Positions 1 through 12,690 are shown, counted from the stretch's first letter. The stretch: DNA of 64,000 bases from Takakia lepidozioides (GCA_030704615.1 CM060733.1:18166001-18230000), one strand, 5' to 3'. Program-made: numbers and translations. The notes: generated by a model not told the origin, from the letters alone.

Positions 1-1319
1 TGGCCAAATAACGATGAAAGAGATTTTAAACATATTTGGCAGGCACGCTGTATGTTTGGGAGATTACCAGCAGCGCTCCTGCCATTACAGCGCCAGTGCG
101 GAAGCACCTCCGATCATCTGACAGATCCACTACACCTTCAAAGCACCTGATGTACTTACTCTGAATGTTTCTGGAATCCCATGTGCGCATCTACTGTACG
201 TACCCCGATGAGATCAATTTCTGCAGATGTGGTTTGACTAAACATTACCCAACATTGTTCTTCCTGTCCCACGCCATCGCCATTAATCCTACTCCAATAT
301 CACCGGACAGATTAACAGGTGAATGCGTACGGACGGAGAGATCGACTTCCCAAGGTGAGATGACGAGGTCGGGAAACAAGGTAACGAAAACCTATTGCCT
401 GAACCCCATGTCGTCGGACGTTGAAAGCCTTTCAGTCGTCTCGCACAAGCAGGGATCGACCCTTCAAGCATGGGAAATGTAACTGCCCAACATTGCCATT
501 TGCTTTCCAGATTACTAAATTCCCTCTACTTAACAGGACCCCAAATCATGCTCTGTGATGTAACTGCCATTTTTCTGGATCGTCAGCTTCTCTTGCATTT
601 TGAGGAAGTGACCAGACTTCTGCATCAACATTTTCAGTGATATGGTGGTGTCAATTAAGCCCAAGGCAAGAGAGGCGCTCAAATGTAGTGGTATCGAAGT
701 TTAAATTCTGTTGGGTGACGAGACTCTCGCTGCTCTCTCCTGGAGACTGGAGCGCTTCCGGAGAACGTCACCTGCGAACATGAACAGGCATACTAGAATG
801 CGATTACTAACTCCAAAGTTCAACCTCTTTTGGGGTTTACATTTGCATCTCAAAGATGGCTTTGCTACTCATCGGAAACACATGAACAAATCCGAAGACC
901 CATCCAACTGATGCTGAGATGAGTGAAGAGCCACCATCTAATCTTCTTTATGAGTGTTCAATGTGACCATGTAGCGATGAAGAGAGGCCATTGACAAAGT
1001 TGCTGGCTCACAAATAACCCAGTTTTAGGCCTGACTCTGGATTAAAAGCTATCAATAGTGAGATGAGTTTGATTTTGTTACAATTACACTCTTATGGTTG
1101 AATCTGATGTATACATTCCCTGAAAGAGGAGGGAAGACCCATCCGAAGAGAGGGAGATGAGGAGAGGCAGAGAAAAATCGGCAAAGAATGGATCAAGGTG
1201 GTTGACCATCTAATCAGTCTGTGGAGTCACAGAGGTCAACGATGTGATACTACTTCTGCTTCATTTAAGATGTGATACGGTTTATTGCGAGGCAAGTTTG
1301 TTTCACCGCAGCTTCAGCC
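1..1319. other. Unannotated 5' flank
   Basis: I see no recognisable gene here. Short open frames exist on both strands but none has a motif, a plausible splice frame or a family resemblance. The right end probably holds the promoter and 5' leader of the gene starting at 1320. Confidence 0.5.
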
Positions 1320-4300
1320 ATGGCGACCCCCACTCCATCCCAACATTCCTCGGATGAGACTGGGTCGCAAGACAGTCGTCCCCGAGTAGCGGCACCGCTG
1401 GCAGGGGCTGAAATTCGTGCTTCTATGGTGGGCTTTCCACCTCCATCTGCAAATTTTCTTGCACAAACCCAAAATTTGCGCTGAAAGCCACTAGTGGATG
1501 GGTCGAACTGTGCTGTAGGCTAAGAGATCAAAGGGAGAATATTATGCCATGTATCAATTTGAAATGGAGGAGGAAAGCCTCAGACAGATTGAGACTATTT
1601 TATTAGAAAATAATTTGGATTCTTTTTGGAGCAGATGGAGGGAGTTAAAGTTTGTAAGAGTCTGAAAAGCTTAACCTTGCACCCGTGTTGCTCCCTTCCC
1701 CCAAGAGGAAATGAATACAAAACTTCTGTAATGTGTTTTCATCATGATGATTGAGGCTTCTTGATTGTCCATCAGATTGTGTGGTTGGGTCAGTCTCAAA
1801 CCATTGTCTCTTCACTTCTTGTCTCTCGGCAAGACAGCCACGAGAATCAAAGGTAGTACTTCCACACCATGAATGCTGATTAAAGAGATAGTCCAGGAGG
1901 AGAGCAGAAGAGGAATAATCTGATCATGTTCTGTTGGTGTCGTGTAATATCAGCTGAAAATGGCCCGTCAATCCATTTCCGGCGGGGTCCAAGCCTCCCA
2001 AAGCTCAACTTCTGCTGATGTTGACTCAACTATTCCAGATACAGTCACAGGTCCCTCCTCATTCCGGTCAACAGATACAGAGATCACCGAGCCAGCCAGC
2101 GAGCCAACACACGAGAGAACATCTTTGAAAGACCTGGCAGAGGAACAACCCCTGAACACACATTACAGGCTTAATGTTGTTGGATTTCTGTGTGGCCTCC
2201 TTGAGCGGCTCTCTCTTCTCATGCAGCTTCCTGGAGCATTCGAGGTATATATTGCTACCTGCATAGTCAATATAATCATCTGTTTTTGTCAGTTGTAAGT
2301 CTTAAAAAGTACAAAATTGTGTTTTGGTCCGGTTGTGTGTATTTAGAGGGTTGAGGATCAAGTTCCAGGAGGCCTTACTACTTCAACATGGAGTTCCTGT
2401 AGCTCTTGACAGGAGGTTGACAATGCATTAGCAAATTCTAAGAAAAGTCAGTGGAAGATGTTGGGTACAGATAGCAGACAGCACCATAAAGCTGGAGAAG
2501 ATACCAAGTGAGCAGGAGACTTTGAATGCTAAAGTGAAGCTGCTACAGGCTGCAAATCTAGTTCACTACAGCCTCTTCCATCCCATCCAACTCTCCAAAT
2601 TTGCAATTGAAGCAACTTGGCTTCATAATATCCTGACTGCAACTTTGAAGGAGGTATGGTGATCCTTTCGATCAAAGACTGGTTTCAAGGACCAAAAACT
2701 GAATCAGATGGATGTGACCAAAGAATGTCAAAACCTACGTGAATTTGGTGACCCCCAAATACACACAGAAGGAAAGAAATAATTGTGTTAACATCCATGG
2801 GAAACTCAAAGAATTTATGGGAGTAAGAAAAGGGCCCCCAACAATCAGCCACCACAACCATAATATGAATGTGCAACCTTGAGTGATTCCCTGATTGTAG
2901 AGTGTTGTAAAGTGCTGCAAGGCATCTCTGATCCTTGTAATTGCAAGCAGTCGCTGAGTGACCCCTCATTGTAGTTTTTGTGCTCAGTCTTTGAATGTTG
3001 TGTGCATGTGGCTGCTGTCTATCAGAAGAGTCTTTCAGTGCTACTACATACCCAGTTCTGACAACTCTTGGTCGATGTACTATCTTCCAGGGTGTGTATA
3101 TACATGACAAGAACAAAAGATCATAGAACTCATTGTGCTCTACTGTTTCATTTGGATGTGGTCAGGACAGGTAAACGAGGAGGGGAGCTTTAAAGTGTTG
3201 CTGCAGGTTTGTGTTTCCTCTCTACTGTTTACCATGTCCATGTCTCTTGCATGGGAGGGGAGAAAAGTGCACTCGATACACTTTGCTTGCCGTAGCCTTA
3301 GGTTGGAGGAGCAGAAAAGAATGGGGAGGGGAGGGGAGAACAAGACGAGGGGCTACTACTACTGCTGGATGTTTGATCGAAGAAATGAAATTGGTTCTTG
3401 TCTTCCATACTTTCTGTTATGATGGCTTCAAACTGCAAGCTAGAGTTAAGAGAAGATATAAAAGAGATCTTGAGACTTAGCTCTGCAGTTCTCCTGTGAA
3501 GATGCTAGATTTTTCCTCAGCGACCTTTCACATACCCCAGAACTAGCACTCAGTCCAGAGATGGCTGCAGTACATGCCTCTGACAAAAATGGCTGCCATT
3601 TCCAGTCGTCCCCTTCCCTCCTGTCTAAACTTACTCTTTTATTGCCTGATTTAGTTATTGACATTATTCACATTCAACAGGTAGTGGAAGAGGATGACGC
3701 CAACGAGAAGCGACTACCAGCCTGCATTGAACACATCAAGGTCTTCAAGGAGAAGATGCAAATGATGAAGAAGATAATGGAAACTGAGGCAGAGGGTCAT
3801 AAAGAGACTGTGCGTGGATGGGCCAAGAATCTGACTCTTCATAAGCAGGTGCCCAGGGCTACAATAGAGCATACCATGCTTGCCAGAAGTTTCCTTCACT
3901 ACACATACTTTGTAGTCTCTTAGAGAATCCAATGGGTGCGTGCTGGTCATTGTCATCATAGTAGGAAGCATGAGCTTGATGCTGCTCTAGCCCTCTAGCT
4001 GGAGATAGACGCTGGTGCACACTGTTAAAGAATGTACTCATAAGATGTTCTTTGCCGTAGCCTTGTGGTCACAGACCCCACATCCAGTTTGGGAATCACA
4101 TCAAAGAATGTACTCATAAGATGTTGTTTGCCGTAGCCTTATGGCCGTTGACCCCGCGCCCAGTTTGAGCGGAACACAAAGGGACAGAAACTACCTTTGT
4201 CAGGGGCTGACGCCGGTAGTATGACTTACCTTGGAACAGACAATTGATCCGAGTTTTCCAGATATTCTCTAGAAACCTTTTTACACAAGCATCAATCTGT

Positions 4301-7300
4301 CATGTGTGATTTGCCCAATAACTAGGCCCCAAAAGGGCCTGGGCTTTTGGCTCAGCCTCGAGACTCACATTGTTAAAGAAATGAAATGGTGCTTTATAAC
4401 GTCTGCGGAAAGCTCATAGAGCTTATGGGACAAAATGGAAGGAAGAACATGAGAGAAAATAGGAAAACCAGAGTCAGAGAAAATAACTATTGTTCGAGTG
4501 ATTGTCTAAGGGTGAATGCCTCGTGCAGGTAGGCTGCCAAACATTTCTGATCCTCATAGTGGAAGACTTCAGTGAGAGATTGGGTTCCATGGAATAGACA
4601 ATGGAATCTCCCACGGATCTCATAGTATAGGGGGCAATAGAAGAAGAAGTGCTCTTCAGTTTCAATTTCCTGGTTGCGTCCTGTGCAAGCAGGACATAGG
4701 CGGTCCTCCCGCTGCAGGTTTTCCCATCTGCCAGTCTCTATCCGTAGGTTGTGGGAGCCCACCCTGAACCGCCCCAAAGCCCTCAGGAGAGAAGGAGTCC
4801 GAAAGGTAATTGGGCCGCAAGATTCTATCATCCCGGAGAACCAAGAATGTTTCTCGATAGAAATGGAGCTTTGTTGTGAGGTTGGGTAACTTCCAAGTTC
4901 TCCTGACATGTAACTCCATGAGCTCCTTTCTAATGAGTTGGTTGCGGTCATGCCTGGATGTGATTTCCACCTGTTCTGGGTTCACTGGCAAAAGTGAAGC
5001 TATAGAGAGTCCATGGCGTTCAAAAAAGGTATCCACACGGGCATACCAGGATTGTTTGAAGCCTGCATTTTTTGAGTCTCATAGATGTTGTGAGGGCCCT
5101 GGCCACAAGCCCCTTGGGGGGAAGGCCTTGTAACCTATGCAGGAAAATTGTAAGCCGGAAGAGGGCCTCAGTTTGGAGTGGCACACAGGCGAATTCTGCA
5201 TTCAACATGTGCGATGGAGTTGTGCCTCTGGCGCCTAGCATTGCTTGGAGGAAAGATGACTGCAATGGTTCCAGATTGTTTTCCCACCAGGAAACTGGGA
5301 CTGCAGGTGCCCAAAATTCACAACCAAAAGTGGCATTTGGGGTGACTACGCTATCAAACAGCCACTTCTTGGTCGGTGGGTGGCGCAGGTGTTGATTGCA
5401 TTTGGCCTGAAGGCGGATGGAGGCTGCCTTGCCTTTTGTCAATCTGTCCAGGGCAGTGGCTGCAAAGTGGAATTTGGGGGAGTGGATAACCAGCCCCAGA
5501 TATCGGTAGGATTGGACTGTCTCCACCTCCCGATTATTGAGGAAGAATCTGCGGTGGCCTGCCCATTGAAAACCATGATCTTGGTTTTTGTAAGGTTGAC
5601 TTGCAACCCTTAGTCATTGGAGAACTGTTCCAAGATGTCGAGATGGCGTTGTAGGAGATTGTGCCAAAAGGGCAACATCATCCGCGTAGAGGAGATCTGA
5701 TTGTGTTGGTCCTCCATCCAATGGTACACCAACTCCATGGTTTTTTGAGATGTAGACTTCCAAGGCGTCAATGTAGATTCCGAATAGGGTAGGCGAGAGG
5801 GGGCAGCCCTGTTTGACCCCAATGTTGCTATGGACCTCAGCTGAGAATTCCCCTGCGACATTGACCATGCCAGTGACTGTCTCATACATGGAGGAAATAG
5901 CATAGAGAATGTGTTGAGGGACTCCCACCTTCTGGAGCCTTTGGAAAAGAAGAGGAACCGAATCAAAAGCCTTGTGAAAGTCAACAAAGCAGACGTAAAC
6001 CAGTTTTTTGTCAAAGCGAGCACTTTCCACCATAACCTGAAGAGTGAAGATGTGGTCAAGAGTGGATCTGTTGCAACGGAAACCAGCTTGTCCCTTAGCC
6101 CGCATGTGAGAGGATTCAGCCCAATCATCCAACTCCATGGCCACTACTGCCCCAAACAGCTTAGCCAATAACGATGACACCATAATTGTGCGATAGTTGG
6201 TCGGTGCGAGCCTGTCACCACTCTTGAAGAGGGGATGGATGATGCTCTTTGTCCACTCTGTTGGAAAGCCATGTTGCACTGCCTCATTGAAGAGGTAAGC
6301 TATAAACGGGGCCAAAGTGAGTGCTGCGTGCTTGATGAATTCACCCTGTAGCCCTGAAATATCCAATGCCCTGCCATTTTGCAGCTTCTTGATTGCCTTG
6401 CAGACGTTGGTTGTAGTAAAGAGGGAGAAGTGTAGGGGTTTAGAGGTTATGGGAGAGGGAGTTTGGTTTTGGGAATGATACAAAGATTGGGCATACTCAT
6501 GCCAGACGTGAATGTCAGTGATCGCAGGTGGGTCTCTGTGAGGTTTAAGGAGGGACCAAAAGGAACGAGGAGAAGATCTGACTTTTGCAAGAAAAGAAGA
6601 TTGGAGCTTGAGAGTGTAGGCTCTCTTTTTGGATCTAATGAGGGACTTATAGTGCTTGAGAGCGAGGTTTGACTGTGTAGAGGAATGGATATCTATGAGT
6701 AGAGATTTGATGTGACGTCTAGCCACTTTGCATTCTTCGTCATAGAAAGGTGCATATCTACGGGTGGAGAGGGGTGAGGAGGTAGATGGGAGAGTGACTG
6801 GGAAGGAACGCAGTGCTGCGTCCCATAGAGCGTGTGTTAGGTGGGTAGCCTTGTCATCAGTAGATGGTCGAGCAAAGATGGAGGGGAGGATTGAAGCTAG
6901 GTAGGTTTCATAATCAGCGTTGTGTAAGTGAGAGAAGGGGGTATTGAAGTGAATACGAGGGTGTGAAGGGAGAGAAGCAGAGGAACCCCCCCTGACGTGG
7001 AGAGAGATGGAAGGAATTACAAAGGAAAGGCAAGAGTGATCAGAATCTGGGTACCTCGTTATGTAGAAAGAGCTAACTCTATCAATTGTGTTGGGGCTCC
7101 CAAAGAGATAGTCAACCACGCTCTGGCCTTTGTATGTGTGGCAGGTGAACTGGCTCGAGGATTTGAAAGTGGTCGTGCCATTGTAGATGACAAGTCCCTG
7201 AATCTCGCAAAACTTAGATGGTGACCATAGCTTGTGGTTTCGCTAGAGACGTCTGGACTTTGCCTCTCCAGGGTCCCATGTGAGTGTTGGATGTGTTGAG

Positions 7301-10300
7301 GGTCCGCGGGGTCGAAGGATGGAGCCTGTAGAGAACCTGTGCGGGCGTTGAAGTCGCCAACCAAGAATATGTCTGTGTGTGGAGTACGGAGACGGGCTAT
7401 ATTCTCTTCCAGTGGAACATAAGGTGAATCAGTCACTGTGTGGAGATGCAGCCGGGGCAAAGTAACATCCCGCCAGTAGAATGTTTGGTTGGTGATGGTA
7501 GCCTTTGATTGACACCAAATGTACCTTGCCAATGGGTCTTTGTATGGGAAGGAGATATGTGGGAGAAGCCAGTCAGCATAGTAACAAGTTACTCCACCAG
7601 AGCCTTTGAGTCCTGTGCGTGGACGAGTGACTGACTGAAAGCTATACCCGCGAATCGAGGGAGGCTCTTTGTCTTCGTATGCATGTGTTTCCAATAGAAA
7701 GAGAATATCACATTTGGGGAGGATATCAAGAAGCCCTTGAGGATGGCTCCACAAAGAACCATTGCAATTCCATGAGCCTATGTGCAGATGCGAGCGTGAG
7801 TTGGTCTCATGGGGCCCCAACCCCTATTTAGAGTTAGAGGGTTGACTTTGCTGTTCTCGAATGATGACTCTGCCATCTCGGAACACGGCGTAGTGTCCCT
7901 GTGCCCAAGCCTCCTTAACCTGAGCGAGTTGAACCCGCATGTCCTTGTATTGCATGGGGGTCAGGTCGTCATTGAGGTACATGGCGTGACCTCTCAAGTG
8001 AGTCCTCTGACGTAGAACCCTCGCCCGAGCAGCCTTGTCCCTAAATCTGATGAACAAGACAGTGTCCAAGAGAAGGAAAAATTTATTACTCCCACATGAG
8101 GCCCATGGGTCAGAGAGAGGAAATTTGGACTGTCCACAGGGGCCTGAGAGAATGTACTCATGAGACATTTGCTTTAGCTTTGGGGCCACAAACCCTGCCC
8201 AGTTTGGGCAGAATGAGAGGGAACAGACACTACATTTGTGAGGTGCTCACTCCAGTAGTGGGAGTTAATTGGTTGTGGCTTTCCCGATGTCCTCTGGAAA
8301 TCCCTTCACACAAATATCAATCTGTGTGGACGCCCAGCAATTAGACGCCAGCAGGGCCAGGAGGCTGAGAGAATGGAAATTGCCAAATCCTGAGAATTTC
8401 AGCCCTGGAAGAGGGAGAGTGGGGAAGACAAAGAACTTCATAATTCCCACCCGGGCCTGTCAAAAGTTTCTCCTATTGCATCCATGATGTAGGTTGTCCT
8501 GTGATACTTCTCTTTCAGTCTTTGTCACTTGGTAGAGAAAGAGTTTTTAAGTAGTTGAAAGCTGCCATGTACCAGGAGCTAAAGGAGTTGCGGAAACAAC
8601 ACAGGATTGCATATAAATACAAGTGGGTATCCTCCATGTAAACCCTTGCACTACCAATAATTTGGAGATGTGGCAGAGGTGTATTTGATGTAATTGGAAG
8701 GGTTTCAATTTAGTGGGAAGTGCATGTCACGTTGATAATTACTAATTTGGTACACTATTTTCTGTTACAGACAAGATCTCAACCTGTTAAATTTTTCCTT
8801 ACAGGAAAGATGGGCAAGTGGATGGGAGGGATACGAATGTCTTGCCATAGGGAAGAGATGTGAAATATTATCTCCAGAGCACCTATGGGGCTCGGAGAGA
8901 GATGATGGTGATTCTGTACTCAGTAAACTTTTCTTGCTTTACCTTGTGGCCAGTGAGAAAGAGAAAGAAAGAGAAAAAATAGAAATCATAGAATTCCACG
9001 AGAAGTTGGAGAGATGATGTACTGCTACGAAGTTTGCCATAGCTTTGTTGGAGAGAGAGAATGTACTCATATTACTTTGTTTGCCTTAGCCTTGTGGCCA
9101 TAGACCCTGCGGCCAGTTTGGATGGAAACAGCGGGAATGGACAGTGTCTTTGGGAGGGGCCAGTAGTGGGAGAGAGAGAGAGTTATTGGAGAATTCTCTT
9201 TTGACAGTATTATCTCTTTTGAGAGACAAAAAGGTGCAGGGACTGTCGTTACTGCAAGGATCTTGGCCATACACCCCCCAAGAAAGTGAGTTCCTGCAGG
9301 ATACTAATCCGCTTGGGAAGCCTTTCTGAGTTTCCAGCCAAGCATGGTCTGTAAGACCCAGCACTATTGCTTATGCAATGCCAACAACAAGAAGATTGTA
9401 GGGAACTCTGTTGCTCTAGGGGCTGGCATTGATATCATATTGGAAGGTAGCGTCTGCTCACATGGCTGTCTTGGCACTGTCAGTTTTGCTGTTGAGAAGA
9501 AAAGGGCACAGAAACAGAAGGACACATGAATTGGTGATGTGGGTGACCTGATGTTTGGGATGAGTGCGAGTGTAGGGCAGACAATGCGCTTGCAACAGGA
9601 GATTGTGCTCGAAGGGCCCGTGAAGTGATCCTCAATGACCTTCGTGCTGACAATGTCAAACTTAAAAGTGACTTCGAGGTAGCTCGCGGCCACGTCATAA
9701 ATTTTCCTTGATGGATCAAGATTCTTAATGGGATTTACATCTCTATTGTACTTCCAAGTAGAGACTTCTCTAATTCTGTAGGTACAGAAGTTTAAACTCC
9801 ACTAAGAAGGAATCTGTCTCTACCAATCTGGCCGTGAAGTGGCCCTTGAAGTGGTTCTAGTTGTAGCCTTATGACTGTAGACCATCATGCCCACCAATCG
9901 ACATGAAGGTGAAAGGTCTATATCCCAATAATTTATTAAACTGCAGCCTTGTGCCAAAAGTGAGGGCAGTTAGTCACACCCCATCAGTGGCTGGGAACAA
10001 GCTCAGGGATTATATGGTTGGGCGTCAGCTGATGTATTAAGCAGCATGTCAGCCTTGATCAGAGAGAAAGAATGAAAAAAATTGATCATGACCATGGGAT
10101 GCCCATGAGACAGTATGCTGTAGAACTACAGAAACCAAACAACACATTGAACCCCATAGAAAGAAAGAAAACAAGAGTCTATAACAACGGTGAAAGGCCC
10201 ATGGGACACAGTAGGAGAGCTAGACAGAGACCGAGAAGCATACGGAGATGAATGGGGAGAGAGATTTATTGCGGAGGGCAGGAAACCGTTAACATATAAA

Positions 10301-11621
10301 GGTCGGGTGGTAGAGATCTGCCCATAACCCAACCTCATCTGAGATTGTCACATAGTTATTCCACTGCTGACAGAGGCGCAATGGTCATATAAGATAAAAC
10401 AACACAGAACAGACGAGGTATATGCCTTTAGAAAAGGCTTTCATACATATTAAAGATACACCATCGATAGAGGGGTGCTTAGGATCAGCTAAACTCTGCT
10501 CCCAAGAAGGTATTGATTTTGTGTTGGTGAACAACAGAGGGAGAAGCAAGTGCATACTGCAATCATGGACTTCATGCAAAAACAAAACATGGCGTTGAGG
10601 GAGGAGGTCCTGGCATTGACAAGTGGGCATGAGAATGATGTTCAGTGTTTAGGTTGGTGCTTGGAGCATATGCAGAACCAGATCAAAGCAAAGATCAAGG
10701 CAATTGCAGGCATTGAACCCGAGTAAGAGTCTTCTTTCCCCCTTCCCTTGTCTATTCCCTTAGGGTGGCCCTTGGATGTGATATAGCTTCTCTCGTACAT
10801 GAAAGATTTGCAGTTGAGTTGTAGTTTTGGTGGAGGCTGGTTGCAGGGGCCAAATTGTGCTAGTCAGTTGTTTCCTTTTTTAATTCAACAAACTCTCTTA
10901 GCTTTCCGTGGATGTTGTGAAATCTGTGTGTGTGGGTGTGTGTTGGTTGTACACATCCTCAATTAGTTGGCTTGTCGTATAGGTGTTCGGTCCCAATGCC
11001 AAAGGGGCAAAGAGCTGTGTCTTTGTCACTGGTCAACTTCTAGTATATTGAATACAGACCATGAAGCAGTGTTGCACTCTCCCCCACTGACTTATATGCT
11101 ACAGCTTGAAGGCTTTGGGATGGAGATTGAGATAGATCATAGGGGTTATGCCACACCGTTGTCTACAGATGACTTGAGATGGTAAATGGCAAGAGCATGT
11201 TGTCGTCTCAAACAGGAAAGGCAGCCATGACAATGGTTCTTGGTAGAGGAGAATGTTCTTTCACGATACCCTCAATGATGGTGTTGAAACTGTTCAATGG
11301 GCATCTGTCAAATGTATGCATGGTAACAGCATGTCTTAGACCATGTTGTGCTGCCCCCCACTCAGGTACAATCAAGAGATGGCAAATATTGCGGCAGCTG
11401 AGGCTGAGACGATAAGAAAGCAGGAAGAATTCTTTGCAAATCAAGGCCGCATGGAACAGACCTTGAAGGCCGCCCTGAAGATACAAAAGATGTATCGGGG
11501 TCTTGTAGTCCGCAAATTATATCGCAAACTGCTCAGGAAGCTTCGAAAAAGGCGGTTGGCAGAGGGAAAGAAGAAGGGAGGGAAGGGAGGAGGAAAGGGA
11601 GGGGGGAAGAAAAAGAAGTAG
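1320..11621 (+). CDS. IQ-motif coiled-coil protein, DRC10/IQCD-like (axonemal)
   Basis: Eight exons join in one frame with GT-AG introns: 1320-1427, 1954-2244, 2471-2653, 3681-3848, 8555-8622, 9576-9678, 10538-10722, 11366-11621, about 453 aa. The start ATG sits in GCCATGGCG; an in-frame ATG at 1960 is the alternative start. The N-terminus is Ser/Thr/Pro-rich, the middle is charged and coiled-coil-like, and the last exon has one IQ motif (IQKMYRGLVVRK) followed by a Lys/Gly tail. Known of the family: DRC10 (IQCD), a subunit of the nexin-dynein regulatory complex of motile cilia, is about 450 aa with a C-terminal IQ motif and a Lys/Gly-rich end. The related DRC9 (IQCG) is the main alternative. 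Inference: a sperm flagellum protein in a non-seed plant. The intron 3849-8554 holds an antisense LINE and repeats. The first two exons and exon 9576-9678 are the least certain. Confidence 0.6.
4027..4370 (+). repeat. Dispersed repeat family A, copies 1 and 2
   Basis: A short copy (about 4027-4095) is followed by a longer one (from 4105). Both begin AGAATGTACTCATAAGATGT and continue through TTTGCCGTAGCCTT and a CCCAGTTTG block. Alignment by eye to the copy at 8148 runs on past the core (TATTCTCTAGAAACC against TGTCCTCTGGAAATCC). It lies just outside the 3' end of the antisense LINE. Confidence 0.6.
4440..8100 (-). mobile_element. Non-LTR retrotransposon (LINE), 5'-truncated, decayed
   Basis: The element reads on the minus strand, antisense inside an intron of the gene at 1320-11621. 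In order it holds the end of an ORF1-like protein, an apurinic-type endonuclease, reverse transcriptase and a C-terminal zinc-knuckle region. The frame is broken at least near 7230, 5614, 5526 and 5020, so it is not active. The 5' boundary is uncertain: the ORF1 frame runs into dispersed repeat A near 8150, which suggests 5' truncation. I found no clear target-site duplication. Confidence 0.85.
4487..7820 (-). pseudogene. LINE ORF2: endonuclease, reverse transcriptase, zinc knuckle
   Basis: The endonuclease (7820 down to about 6990) shows SWNCNG, LLETHA, VGDFNART and SDHSCL, the conserved blocks of LINE apurinic endonucleases, but changes frame near 7230. Reverse transcriptase (about 7119-5614) has FVDFHKAFDSV, GVKQGCPLSP and the catalytic LLYADDVALLA. 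The downstream part continues in other frames (5526-5020 and 4951-4487) and ends with a CPAC...EHFFFYC zinc-binding pattern. The product would copy its own RNA at a nicked target. The frame breaks show it is a relic. The clade cannot be fixed by eye. Confidence 0.85.
7824..8189 (-). pseudogene. LINE ORF1 C-terminal fragment
   Basis: An open frame of 121 codons sits directly upstream of ORF2 and on its strand. From about residue 37 it looks like the C-terminal part of plant LINE ORF1 proteins (RGHAMYLNDDLTPMQYKDM, then VFRDGRVIIRE). The first 20 or so residues are translated from dispersed repeat A, so the ATG is not the original start. ORF1 proteins bind element RNA. Position and residue pattern are the evidence; no catalytic motif is expected. 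Confidence 0.55.
8148..8370 (+). repeat. Dispersed repeat family A, copy 3
   Basis: The copy starts GAGAATGTACTCATGAG, followed by CTTTAGCTTTGGGGCC, CCCAGTTTGGGCAGAA and GACACTACATTTGTGAGG. It abuts the 5' end of the antisense LINE in the same intron. Confidence 0.6.
9058..9180 (+). repeat. Dispersed repeat family A, copy 4
   Basis: The copy starts GAATGTACTCATATTACTTT, then TTGCCTTAGCCTTGTGGCC and CGGCCAGTTTGGATGGAA. It has the same orientation as the other copies and lies in the next intron of the same gene. Confidence 0.6.
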
Positions 11622-11995
11622 AAGACGGGAAAGTTGAAAGGAGAGTCCACGATAATGATCTAGGACCTCCAAGGGGTCAATGTTATCTCTGGATATACTT
11701 CAGGGGGAGGATGTGTACTTCAGCAGAGATGGAGAGCACCAGATGAGCAGCAAAAGAGCATCTCTTCACACTTTCTAGGTCTCCATCAAGTCACAGGGAA
11801 GGACCAAAGGAAGTACTAGCATGTAGCTCCAGTAATCTTGCATTCCAGGGAGGGTTTGGTTGCTGGGAGAAGATGAGTAGAGACAGGCTCCAGCAACTCG
11901 AGATTGATCTTCCCTCACCACACAGGGATTGTCAAATTGAACAGTCCCTTCTCTAGAGATGCATGGAGCAATAGCATGGATAAAGCATCATTGCT

Positions 11996-12235
11996 GAAAA
12001 TGACATGCATAGCAAAATTGCAAGCATATGATTTCATCTCTCATCAAGCTGTGAAATATGTTGGGGTTGATCCTTTTGGAAGAAAGTAGCTGTTTCCTCA
12101 CAAGCTGTGTTGTAGTATTCTTTCCATATGGTAGTCTTACGTTTTGTCCCATCAACATTTTGTTTTGTGTTATCATCTCTGGTAGAAGTATGAACCCAAG
12201 AAAACACATGGGGCTGGTAGCTTTGAGGAGGGGCT
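11996..12235 (+). other. Possible two-exon fragment, NDUFA12/NDUFAF2-like
   Basis: Two short stretches, about 11998-12086 and 12187-12235, could join as one peptide containing VKYVGVDPFGRK and KYEPKKTHGAGSFEEGL followed by a stop. The first block resembles the start of the complex I NDUFA12/NDUFAF2 domain (VGVDxxGxKYYE). The splice frame does not close cleanly with canonical GT-AG sites, so this may be a relic or chance. It lies 375 bp downstream of the DRC10-like stop. Confidence 0.22.
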
Positions 12236-12352
12236 TTAACAAACCGTTGGTGTACAAAGCAAGGCACCCCAGAGCATCAAACTGTGGCCCAATCTGTGGT
12301 CAAAAAATCTAGTCAAGGAAGGTAGTGCCTGATTATAGTTCTCGTCATGTCA

Positions 12353-12673
12353 TTATGACTCATGAATAATTTGGTTGTTGTTCAAATCCCTAAGCGACGA
12401 GGCGACCCATTTCGGGTCGCGTCGGTTTTTCCCAAGTGTGAGTGGGTCCATGAATTCTATGGTCAAGGGGTGTCCAAGTAGGTCGGAAATGAATTGCCGG
12501 CAGGTAGCGGCGATGGCCAGCTGCAGGTGTATGGGTTTGCCCTGCATGCCCACCCTCCATGAAAAGAAAGTCGTCCGATGGCAGTACATGATGGCGGGGT
12601 GAGGAATCATTTCGTGTGCAAAAATCTCTTTCATGCGCTTCCCTACAGTTTGATGACAACCTTTGCTTGGCAT
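12353..12673 (-). CDS. Unidentified 106-aa open frame
   Basis: An open frame rich in ordinary folded-protein residues, including MIPHPAIMYCHRTTFFSWRV and LLGHPLTIEFMDPL. I do not recognise the family. It ends 17 bp from an inverted-repeat element and has no visible partner exons. It could be a transposon-derived exon or a relic. The residue composition is more protein-like than that of the shadow frames around it. Confidence 0.25.
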   Translation of the reverse strand: MPSKGCHQTVGKRMKEIFAHEMIPHPAIMYCHRTTFFSWRVGMQGKPIHLQLAIAATCRQFISDLLGHPLTIEFMDPLTLGKNRRDPKWVASSLRDLNNNQIIHES

Positions 12674-12690
12674 CTTTTTCCCTGGTGACC

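Noticed and set aside
165-482. 105-codon plus frame near the left edge
   Set aside because: No motif, no splice context and overlapping open frames on the other strand.
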